Of a stretch of DNA of 46,086 bases, positions 23,706 through 31,814 are shown piece after piece. The notes below the pieces were generated by a model. That model made no database searches. It was not told where the DNA came from and was given only the letters and a program-made list of their open reading frames with translations. How positions within the stretch are numbered: the stretch's first letter is position 1; each line of letters opens with the position of its first letter. The translations under genes were made by a program, and so were the position numbers. The stretch comes from W0P28-013 sp963593685. Lineage in GTDB: Bacteria > Bacteroidota > Bacteroidia > Bacteroidales > Paludibacteraceae. The stretch covers positions 1 to 46,086 of the forward strand of contig CAVBBP010000014.1 in the NCBI GenBank assembly GCA_963593685.1, given 5' to 3'.

Positions 23706-24344
23706 CTATTCAGCGTCTTTTTTTTCGTCTTTTTCAGCCTCGGCTTTCTTGGTGGCCTTTTTGGCTGGCTTCTTTTCTGCTTTTTCCTCGCCTTCGGCTA
23801 CCTCTGCTTTTTTGGTTTTGGTTGCTTTCTTGGCAGGTTTTTCGGCAGCGGGCTCTTCGGCTTTTTCGGCTTTCGTTGTCTTTTTGGCCGCCTCTTTCTT
23901 AATCAGTTTTTCGGTTGCAGCAGCCACCATCTCATTCTTCAAGGCCGACAGGGCATCGAGGTCGCCGAGCGTGGTCTTTTCGATGGCAGGAGCCTCCTCT
24001 TTTTTGGCTTTCTTCACCGCCTTTTTGGGCTCTTCGGCTACCGTTTTGGCGGCATCTTCGTGAATGCGGCTGTGCGACAAGATGATGCGTTTCGCATCTT
24101 TGTTGAACTCAATCACCTTGAACGGCAGTTTTTCGTCCACTTTGGCCGTTGTGCCGTCCTCTTTTACAAGGTGTTTTGGGGTGGCAAATCCTTCAACGCC
24201 GTAAGGCAGGGCAACCACCTCCAAATCCGAAAACTTTGGGTTTGGGCCGCAGCGTGGAACATTTCCGCGCTCATCAACCAATCCTTGAGAAAATTGCTTG
24301 CATATCTCAAGAATTTTCTCGAACTTTGCATACAAGTTGTACAT
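23706..24344 (-). CDS. Chimeric ORF: IS982-type transposase N-terminus fused to ribosomal protein S1 C-terminus
   Basis: A 212-aa open frame. Residues 1-46 (MYNLYAKFEKILEICKQFSQ ... PKFSDLEVVAL) look like the start of an IS982-family transposase. From residue 43 (VVALPYGVEGFATPKHLVKE ... DEKLPFKVIEFNKDAKRIIL, HSR) it reads as the last S1 domain of Bacteroidota ribosomal protein S1, then TLGDLDALSALKNEM and a long Lys/Ala/Glu-rich tail. VVAL could belong to either parent, so the joint lies at 24207-24218. The frame is intact and has a promoter and terminator, so it may be expressed. It may instead be a pseudogene; a full rpsA should exist elsewhere. Parent assignments rest on remembered family sequences. 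Confidence 0.75.
   Translation of the reverse strand: MYNLYAKFEKILEICKQFSQGLVDERGNVPRCGPNPKFSDLEVVALPYGVEGFATPKHLVKEDGTTAKVDEKLPFKVIEFNKDAKRIILSHSRIHEDAAKTVAEEPKKAVKKAKKEEAPAIEKTTLGDLDALSALKNEMVAAATEKLIKKEAAKKTTKAEKAEEPAAEKPAKKATKTKKAEVAEGEEKAEKKPAKKATKKAEAEKDEKKDAE
24207..24344 (-). mobile_element. IS982-family transposase fragment (5' end only)
   Basis: Only the first 46 codons of the transposase remain. The IS982 catalytic domain and right end are missing; a left inverted repeat could not be defined. The element's own promoter (24378-24408) appears retained. Confidence 0.65.
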
Positions 24345-24377
24345 ACGCTCTTTTTTTAACTTTTGTTTTTCACACTA

Positions 24378-24408
24378 CAAAGTTACTGAAAATCAGCGAC
24401 ATGTGCAA
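24378..24408 (-). promoter_or_regulatory. Promoter driving the chimeric ORF
   Basis: Minus strand TTG (24406-24408), 20 bases, TAACTTTG (24378-24385). It lies about 34 bases upstream of the ATG at 24344 and presumably came with the IS element. Confidence 0.7.
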
Positions 24409-24480
24409 CTTTTTTGTCTATTTTTTTTCTTGTTTTTCTCCTTTATTTAATTCCGCCAATGGGTTAATTAAAAAAATTAC

Positions 24481-24488
24481 TATCTTTG
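24481..24488 (+). promoter_or_regulatory. -7 promoter element of tRNA-Gly
   Basis: TATCTTTG, 18 bases before the tRNA 5' end. No good -33 box. Confidence 0.75.
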
Positions 24489-24506
24489 CAGCGCAAAAAA
24501 AAGTGT

Positions 24507-24579
24507 GCGGCAGTAGCTCAGTTGGTAGAGCATCAGCTTCCCAAGCTGAGGGTCGCGAGTTCGAGCCTCGTTTGCCGCT
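24507..24579 (+). tRNA. tRNA-Gly (anticodon CCC)
   Basis: A complete cloverleaf: acceptor GCGGCAG / TTGCCGC with one G-T pair, D arm GCTCAGTTGGTAGAGC, anticodon stem TCAGC / GCTGA with loop TTCCCAA, T arm with TTCGAGC, and discriminator T. The 3' CCA is not encoded. The anticodon CCC reads GGG. Confidence 0.95.
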
Positions 24580-24584
24580 CTAGA

Positions 24585-24623
24585 GCAAAAGCGTTTTCTA
24601 CGGAGAGCGCTTTTGTTTTTTTT
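24585..24623 (+). terminator. Terminator of tRNA-Gly
   Basis: Perfect 8-bp stem CAAAAGCG / CGCTTTTG followed by eight T's. Confidence 0.9.
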
Positions 24624-24651
24624 GCAGAAATCCGTTTTGACCATTTTTTTG

Positions 24652-24659
24652 TATCTTTG
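24652..24659 (+). promoter_or_regulatory. -7 promoter element of the ZIP transporter gene
   Basis: TATCTTTG, 20 bases before the ATG at 24680, preceded by a T-rich run. Confidence 0.75.
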
Positions 24660-24679
24660 CGCCAAAACTCGACCAATTT

Positions 24680-25459
24680 ATGTATATCGCCATAGGACTT
24701 TTGGTGCCGTTTGCTGGCACGGTATTGGGGGCTGCGCTGGTTTTTCTGATGCGCAACGGTATCAGTATGGCTGTGAACAAACTGCTGCTCGGCTTTGCTT
24801 CGGGCGTGATGATGGCGGCCTCGGTATGGTCGCTGCTTATGCCGAGCCTTGCCATGGGTGCCGCCAACGGTAGCCGATTTGCGTGGATGCCCGCTACTGT
24901 GGGATTTCTGCTCGGCATGGCGTTTTTGCTGATTTTGGACACAATTATTCCGCACCTGCACGCCAATTCCAACGAACCCGAAGGGCTGAAATCGTCGTGG
25001 AAGCGCACTACCATGCTGGCGGTGGCGGTTACGCTGCACAACATTCCCGAAGGCATGGCCGTGGGCGTGGTGCTGGCGAGTGCTTTGGCTGGCGATGTGG
25101 GCGTAAGTCTGTCGGGTGCGCTGGCGCTGTCGGTGGGCATTGCCATACAGAATTTCCCCGAAGGGGCGATTGTGTCGCTGCCGCTCAAAAGCGAGGGTTT
25201 GTCGCGCTGGAAAGCGTTTGGCGTGGGGGCGTTGTCGGGTGTGGTTGAACCAATTTTCGGCTTTGGCACAATAGTCGCCATCGCCATTATCACGCCAATT
25301 TTGCCCTATCTGCTGGCGTTTGCCGCTGGCGCAATGATCTATGTGGTGGTCGAAGAGTTGATTCCCGAATCGCAAAGCGGACACCACTCCAACATCGCCA
25401 CCGTGGGCGTGGCTATCGGATTTGCATTGATGATGGTGCTCGATGTGGCATTAGGATAG
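24680..25459 (+). CDS. ZIP-family divalent metal transporter
   Basis: A 259-aa polytopic inner-membrane protein with about eight hydrophobic spans. The ZIP metal-site motifs are clear: TLHNIPEGMAVG in span IV and IQNFPEGAIVSLPL in span V. The loop after span III carries PHLHANSNEPEG. ZupT/GufA-type transporters import zinc and also iron or manganese. It has its own promoter and is followed 13 bases later by a CorA gene on the same strand, so the two metal transporters are probably co-transcribed. The metal is inferred. Confidence 0.92.
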   Translation: MYIAIGLLVPFAGTVLGAALVFLMRNGISMAVNKLLLGFASGVMMAASVWSLLMPSLAMGAANGSRFAWMPATVGFLLGMAFLLILDTIIPHLHANSNEPEGLKSSWKRTTMLAVAVTLHNIPEGMAVGVVLASALAGDVGVSLSGALALSVGIAIQNFPEGAIVSLPLKSEGLSRWKAFGVGALSGVVEPIFGFGTIVAIAIITPILPYLLAFAAGAMIYVVVEELIPESQSGHHSNIATVGVAIGFALMMVLDVALG

Positions 25460-25472
25460 AAATCCCTTGAAA

Positions 25473-26549
<1,077 letters not shown>

Positions 26550-26587
26550 TGCCGCCCAACAGCCTATGCAGCAGCGCATTTTTTTCG

Positions 26588-26595
26588 TATCTTTG
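26588..26595 (+). promoter_or_regulatory. -7 promoter element of murB
   Basis: TATCTTTG preceded by TTTTTTCG, 16 bases before the murB ATG. Confidence 0.75.
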
Positions 26596-26611
26596 CAGAA
26601 AGAATTTGCCC

Positions 26612-27616
26612 ATGAAACAGTTTGACGACTATTCGCTTTTGGCACACAACACATTTGGCATGAATGTGCGCGCGCGCCACTTTGTGGAGTACGACAGCGT
26701 GGACGAACTGCGCACATTTCTTGCAGCGCACCGTGGCGAACGCATTTTCCACATCGGCGCTGGTAGTAACTTGCTGTTTACCAAAGATTTCGACGGATAT
26801 ATTTTGCACAGTGGCATCAAATTTTGCGAACTTCGGCACGAAGACGACACAGACCTTTTGGTGCGCGTTGGTTCGGGCGTGGTTTGGGACGAATTTTGTG
26901 CCGCCGCGTGCGCCAAAAACTTGGGCGGAACGGAAAATCTCTCGTACATTCCTGGCGAAGTGGGCGCCAGTGCCGTGCAAAATATCGGTGCATACGGTGC
27001 CGAAGTAGCCGACATCATCACGCAAGTCGAGACCATCGAAATAGCCACGGGCGAGCAGCGTATTTTTCAAAATGCAGAGTGCCAATATGGTTACCGCCAA
27101 AGCATTTTCAAAGGCGATTTGAAAGGGCAATATATCGTTACGGCGGTAGTTTTTCGCTTGTCGAAAAATCCGACGCTGCGGCTCGACTACGGCCACCTGC
27201 GCGACACGCTGGCACACATCGACCGCCCCACCATGAACGATGTGCGGCAAGCCGTTATCGGCATTCGCAAGCAGAAATTGCCCGAACCATCGGAACTTGG
27301 CAGCGCAGGCAGTTTTTTCAAAAATCCCGTAGTGCCGCGCACCCAAGCCGACGCACTTTTAGCCGAAAATCCCGCTATGCCACACTACGCCGTGGGCGAC
27401 AGTGCAACGAAAATTCCTGCGGCGTGGCTCATCGAACAGTGCGGTTGGAAAGGGCGCACGCTTGGTGGCGCAGGCGTTTACGAAAAACAGCCGCTCGTGC
27501 TTGTGAACCGCAACCACGCCACACCCGACGATGTGCAGCAACTGGCGCAACAAATCGTTGCATCGATACACGAAAAATTTGGCATCACCATCGAGCCAGA
27601 AGTGAATTATGTTTGA
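26612..27616 (+). CDS. murB: UDP-N-acetylenolpyruvoylglucosamine reductase
   Basis: A 334-aa FAD enzyme that reduces UDP-GlcNAc-enolpyruvate to UDP-MurNAc, the second step of peptidoglycan precursor synthesis. It is type I, like the E. coli enzyme: FAD-binding HIGAGSNLLFT and PGEVGASAVQNIGAYGAEV, the Tyr/Arg motif CQYGYRQSIFK (Arg162), the proton donor Ser234 in GSAGSFFKNP and Glu330 near the C-terminus. The frame is open upstream across corA, but the ATG at 26612 matches the family and follows the promoter. A DNA methyltransferase gene begins 9 bases after its stop. Confidence 0.96.
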   Translation: MKQFDDYSLLAHNTFGMNVRARHFVEYDSVDELRTFLAAHRGERIFHIGAGSNLLFTKDFDGYILHSGIKFCELRHEDDTDLLVRVGSGVVWDEFCAAACAKNLGGTENLSYIPGEVGASAVQNIGAYGAEVADIITQVETIEIATGEQRIFQNAECQYGYRQSIFKGDLKGQYIVTAVVFRLSKNPTLRLDYGHLRDTLAHIDRPTMNDVRQAVIGIRKQKLPEPSELGSAGSFFKNPVVPRTQADALLAENPAMPHYAVGDSATKIPAAWLIEQCGWKGRTLGGAGVYEKQPLVLVNRNHATPDDVQQLAQQIVASIHEKFGITIEPEVNYV

Positions 27617-27625
27617 TTTTGAAAA

Positions 27626-28648
27626 ATGCAGAAAGAACGCGCATTAAATAATAGGACACTGACTGTTTCGGAAGAGGAAAAAAACACTTTGAAACAGCAA
27701 TTGGCTACGCTCGATAGTATTGATAGCAATTTTATTTTTGAAAATGCATTGATAAATGGTGATATTTTGTCTGTACTCGACAAAATTCCCAATGGCATTG
27801 CCGACTTGATAATAATCGATCCACCATACAATTTGACAAAAAAATTCAACGGCACAACATTCGCAGCACGCTCCGAAACCTCTTACGAGGCGTATTTACA
27901 AACATGGTTTCATAAAGTATGCACAAAACTAAAACCACAGGGGTCGCTCTATTTGTGTGGTGATTGGAAATGCACATCGTCGCTCCAACGCGTGATGGAA
28001 ACAGAATTGACCATAATGAACCGCATCACTTGGCAACGCGAAAAGGGGCGAGGAGCTAAGGCAAATTGGAAAAATGCGATGGAGGATATTTGGTTTGGCG
28101 TGAAGGATCCAAAAGATTACTATTTCGATGTAGAAAGCGTCAAACTAAAACGCAAGGTAATTGCCCCATACAAAGAAAATGGAAGGCCAAAAGATTGGGA
28201 AGAAAATCCCGAAGGCAATTTTCGGCTAACATTTCCTTCAAATTTTTGGGACGATATCAGTGTTCCATTCTGGTCGATGCCCGAAAACACCGACCACCCG
28301 ACACAAAAGCCAGAAAAACTCATGGCCAAGTTGATACTCGCCTCATCGAAGCCCAACGACCTCGTATTTGATCCCTTTATGGGGAGCGGCACAACTTGTG
28401 TTGTAGCCAAAAAACTTGGACGCAAATACTTGGGGTGCGAAATCGATGAAGAGTACTGCCTGTGGGCAGCAAAACGCATACACCAAGCCGAAAATGACAC
28501 TACCATACAAGGCTACCACGATGGTGTGTTTTTTGAGCGAAACTCGCTACCTACGCAAAAATCTGACACGAAAAACAGCAAAAAACGACAAACAAAAACC
28601 ATAAAATTAGAACATACCATATCCCCAATGTTATTCCAAATTTCATGA
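27626..28648 (+). CDS. DNA methyltransferase, beta class (M of R-M system 2)
   Basis: A 340-aa site-specific methyltransferase. Motif IV DPPYNL (residues 65-70) comes before motif X-like PTQKPEKLM (225-233) and motif I DPFMGSGTT (249-257), the beta-class order. DPPY is compatible with N6-adenine (or N4-cytosine) methylation. The target region between carries KGRGAKANWKNAMEDIWFGV. The C-terminal 40 residues are polar and basic. The gene starts 9 bases after murB and overlaps the next ORF by 4 bases. It is AT-richer than murB, suggesting later acquisition. Confidence 0.9.
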   Translation: MQKERALNNRTLTVSEEEKNTLKQQLATLDSIDSNFIFENALINGDILSVLDKIPNGIADLIIIDPPYNLTKKFNGTTFAARSETSYEAYLQTWFHKVCTKLKPQGSLYLCGDWKCTSSLQRVMETELTIMNRITWQREKGRGAKANWKNAMEDIWFGVKDPKDYYFDVESVKLKRKVIAPYKENGRPKDWEENPEGNFRLTFPSNFWDDISVPFWSMPENTDHPTQKPEKLMAKLILASSKPNDLVFDPFMGSGTTCVVAKKLGRKYLGCEIDEEYCLWAAKRIHQAENDTTIQGYHDGVFFERNSLPTQKSDTKNSKKRQTKTIKLEHTISPMLFQIS

Positions 28649-29295
28649 GTATGAAAACAAATTTAGACATAGTTGCTGAAAAAATTCTATCGTTACTAAA
28701 CGAAAATTGCAAAAATCTCGTGTCAAAAAATTCTTTATCATCGACACGCGCCATCGGCGATGCTGTACAAGAATACTTGGCCAACAAGGGTTTAACCGCA
28801 GCACTCAACAATACCAACATTGCCCATATCGAAAACGATTTTACACGCCGTTCGATGGAGGACATGGCTTTTGCCGACAAAGATGGGAACTACTACGCAG
28901 TAGATGCGAAAACGCACAACTTGTCCACGCATTTCAATATGCCAAATCTCATCTCGGTACAACGGCTTGCCAAATTCTACAAAAACAACCAAAATACATT
29001 TTGCGTTCTAATCGTGGCATACGCAATTGAAAACGACCAGTTGGAGTACAAAGAGTGCTATTTCAAACCAATCGAAGCATTTTCGTGGGACTGCCTAACC
29101 CTCGGCGCTCTCGGTTGGGGACAAATACAAATTGCTAACGCCAATCGACTGATTTTCAATCAGACTATAAATAGAAAAGAGTGGATGCTGGACTTGTGCG
29201 ACAGATTGAGCGAATTTTACGATGCCGAAATAGGAAAAATCGGAGAACGCAAAGCATGGTTTGCCGACATTCGCAAATACTGGGAACAACAATAA
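28645..29295 (+). CDS. Type II restriction endonuclease-like protein (R of R-M system 2)
   Basis: A 216-aa protein overlapping the methylase end by 4 bases. The sequence RRSMEDMAFADKDGNYYAVD, then AKTH, reads as a PD-(D/E)xK site: Glu72/Asp73 or Asp78, then Asp87-Ala-Lys89. It is followed by LSTHFNMPNLISVQRLAKFY, a helix seen in EcoRV-fold enzymes with similar DxK context. Identity as the partner endonuclease rests on this site and on adjacency. The start could also be the Met at 28651. Recognition sequence unknown. It should cut the site modified by the upstream methylase. Confidence 0.75.
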   Translation: MSMKTNLDIVAEKILSLLNENCKNLVSKNSLSSTRAIGDAVQEYLANKGLTAALNNTNIAHIENDFTRRSMEDMAFADKDGNYYAVDAKTHNLSTHFNMPNLISVQRLAKFYKNNQNTFCVLIVAYAIENDQLEYKECYFKPIEAFSWDCLTLGALGWGQIQIANANRLIFNQTINRKEWMLDLCDRLSEFYDAEIGKIGERKAWFADIRKYWEQQ

Positions 29296-29324
29296 CTTAC
29301 TCAAGTGTTACAAATAATTAACGA

Positions 29325-29490
29325 CTTTTTTAATTATCCAATTATCTAATTTCCAATTATTTAATCATTTGAAAATTTGAAAATTTGAAAATTTGAAAAT
29401 TGATTTTGCCTCGCTGCCTTTCACCAATGCGTTAAACTAATCAACTCATCAACTCATCAACCAATCAACTTTTTACACTTTCACACTATA
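29325..29490. repeat. Repeat-word tract between R-M system 2 and murA
   Basis: AATTATCCAATTATC words, TTTGAAAA words (29369-29400), CACCAATGCGTTAAACTAAT, and CAACTCATCAACC words, all recurring elsewhere. No gene and no clear murA promoter. Confidence 0.75.
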
Positions 29491-29495
29491 TCATC

Positions 29496-30803
29496 ATGTC
29501 ATCATTCATCATCGAAGGCGGACACAAACTGCACGGCGCAATTACGCCACAGGGCGCAAAAAACGAGGCGTTACAGGTGATTTGCGCCACAGTGCTGACC
29601 GAAGAAAAGGTCGTTATCGAGAACATTCCCGACATTCTCGATGTGAAAAACCTGATACAACTTTTGCGCGATATGGGCGTGGCAGTCGAACAGTTGGGGC
29701 GCGGCAAATATAGTTTTTGCGCTCGGACGCTCGACGAAAAGTTTCTCGACAGCGACGACTTTTTGGCCAAATGCGCCAAACTGCGCGGTTCGGTTATGCT
29801 CATCGGTCCATTGGTGGCGCGGCGCGGCAAGGTTACCTATGCTAAACCTGGCGGCGACAAAATTGGGCGGCGGCGGCTCGATACGCACTTTGTCGGCATA
29901 CAAAAACTGGGGGCAACGCTGACCTACGACCAGCAAAAACAGGCCTACGCACTGCAAACACAAGGCCTCGAGGGGGCTTATATGCTGCTCGACGAGGCAT
30001 CGGTAACTGGCACTGCCAACATCGTGATGGCGGCCGTGTGCGCCAAAGGCACAACCACCATCTACAACGCCGCCTGCGAACCCTATCTGCAACAACTTTG
30101 CAAGATGTTGAACGCCATGGGCGCGCACATTTCGGGCATCGCCTCGAACCTGCTCACCATCGAAGGGGTAGAAACACTGCACGGCACTACGCACTGCATT
30201 CTGCCCGACATGATCGAAGTGGGCAGTTTCATCGGTATGGCCGCTATGACGGGCAGCGCGCTCACCATCAAAGGCGTGTCGTACAAAAATCTCGGCATCA
30301 TTCCCGACAGTTTCCGCCGTTTGGGCATCAAATTGGAACAAAATGGCGACGACATCTGCATTCCAGCGCAGGATTCGTACGAGATAGAGTCGTTCATCGA
30401 CGGCTCGATACTCACGCTGGCCGATGCGCCGTGGCCGGGACTCACGCCCGACCTATTGAGCGTGTTGCTTGTGGTAGGCACACAGGCCAAAGGCAGCGTG
30501 CTGATTCATCAGAAAATGTTCGAGAGCCGCCTCTTTTTCGTCGATAAACTGATAGATATGGGTGCGCAGATCATCTTGTGCGACCCGCACCGCGCCGTTG
30601 TCATTGGGCACGACCACAAAATACGCCTGCGCCCCAACAACATGACCTCGCCCGACATACGCGCTGGCATTGCGCTGCTCATCGCCGCCATGAGTGCCGA
30701 TGGCGTGAGCCGCATCGACCACATCGACCAGATAGACCGCGGCTACGAGGACATCGAAAACCGCCTCAACGCCATCGGCGCAAACATCAAACGCAAAGAG
30801 TGA
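29496..30803 (+). CDS. murA: UDP-N-acetylglucosamine 1-carboxyvinyltransferase
   Basis: A 435-aa enzyme that transfers enolpyruvate to UDP-GlcNAc, the first committed step of peptidoglycan synthesis. The N-terminal strand MSSFIIEGGHKLHGAITPQG and the conserved Lys22 (GAKNEAL) are present. The catalytic loop reads KPGGDKIGRRR: Asp121 replaces the Cys that fosfomycin alkylates (Cys115 in E. coli). Asp at this place is known in naturally fosfomycin-resistant MurA enzymes such as those of mycobacteria and Chlamydia. murB lies upstream beyond the R-M insertion. A KilA-N gene begins 5 bases after its stop. Confidence 0.95.
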   Translation: MSSFIIEGGHKLHGAITPQGAKNEALQVICATVLTEEKVVIENIPDILDVKNLIQLLRDMGVAVEQLGRGKYSFCARTLDEKFLDSDDFLAKCAKLRGSVMLIGPLVARRGKVTYAKPGGDKIGRRRLDTHFVGIQKLGATLTYDQQKQAYALQTQGLEGAYMLLDEASVTGTANIVMAAVCAKGTTTIYNAACEPYLQQLCKMLNAMGAHISGIASNLLTIEGVETLHGTTHCILPDMIEVGSFIGMAAMTGSALTIKGVSYKNLGIIPDSFRRLGIKLEQNGDDICIPAQDSYEIESFIDGSILTLADAPWPGLTPDLLSVLLVVGTQAKGSVLIHQKMFESRLFFVDKLIDMGAQIILCDPHRAVVIGHDHKIRLRPNNMTSPDIRAGIALLIAAMSADGVSRIDHIDQIDRGYEDIENRLNAIGANIKRKE

Positions 30804-30808
30804 GAAAT

Positions 30809-31621
30809 ATGGCAAAAATAATAGTCCAAAACGCTGAAATTTCGGTAGTATCGGTCGAACAACAAGACTATATTTCGCTGACTGACATGGCCAATGCCAA
30901 AGAGAGTGCAAGCCGTGCAGCGGATATCATAAAAAATTGGATACGAAATCGTTATACTATCGAGTTTCTTGGCACTTGGGAAATAATACACAACCCCGAT
31001 TTTAATGTGGTCGAATTTGACCACTTTAGAGCGCACGCAGGACTCCCTAATTTCGTTATGAGCGTTTCGGAGTGGATTGAACGAACCAATGCCATTGGAA
31101 TAATCGTCAAAAAGGGTAAATATGGTGGCACATACGCCTATCGTGATATTGCATTTGAGTTTGGTTCAGCCATTAGTGTCTCCTTCAAACTCTATTTGAT
31201 AGAGGAATTTCAACGCCTAAAAAACGAAGAGCAAAAGCAATTGGGCTGGTCGGCCAAGCGCGAACTCTCGAAAATCAATTATCATATTCATACCGATGCA
31301 ATAAAGCAAAATCTTATACCTGCCGAACTTTCGCCACTTCAAACGAGTATAATTTATGCTTGCGAAGCCGATGTTTTGAATGTTGCGCTGTTTGGAACAA
31401 CGGCTAAACAATGGCGCGAGGCAAATCCCGATTTAAGAGGAAATATCCGCGATTACGCTTCTATCAATCAACTCATCTGCTTGTCAAATTTAGAAAATCT
31501 CAACGCTGTTTTTATCAATAAAGGTTTATCGCAATCGGAACGCCTAAAAGAACTCAATAGAATTGCCATTCAACAAATGTTAATTTTGGAAGAAACCACA
31601 AACAAAAAACTACTAAAATAA
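30809..31621 (+). CDS. KilA-N domain protein
   Basis: A 270-aa protein. The N-terminal 110 residues (MAKIIVQNAEISVVSVEQQD, YISLTDMANAK, NWIRNRYTIEFLGTWE, GKYGGTYAYRDIAFEFGSAI) match the KilA-N DNA-binding domain found in phage and large-virus proteins. The C-terminal half (about 150-270) has no family I recognise; it includes SPLQTSIIYACEADVLNVAL and ends in a basic tail. It starts 5 bases after murA, so it is likely co-transcribed, although KilA-N genes are typical of phages and mobile islands. Its function is unknown; DNA binding is inferred. Confidence 0.82.
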   Translation: MAKIIVQNAEISVVSVEQQDYISLTDMANAKESASRAADIIKNWIRNRYTIEFLGTWEIIHNPDFNVVEFDHFRAHAGLPNFVMSVSEWIERTNAIGIIVKKGKYGGTYAYRDIAFEFGSAISVSFKLYLIEEFQRLKNEEQKQLGWSAKRELSKINYHIHTDAIKQNLIPAELSPLQTSIIYACEADVLNVALFGTTAKQWREANPDLRGNIRDYASINQLICLSNLENLNAVFINKGLSQSERLKELNRIAIQQMLILEETTNKKLLK

Positions 31622-31814
31622 TTTGCGAATACCATTATCTTGATTCAACAACACACCCTATTCGCAAAATTATTCAATTCAACGATTAAACGCTTCAACA
31701 ATAACTAGAAACTAGAAACCAGAAATTAGAAATTAGAAAGAAACCGCACAGACCACCTGTCATGCGTTAAACTTATCAACTCATCAACTCAATTTGAAAT
31801 CTGAAATCAAAAAA

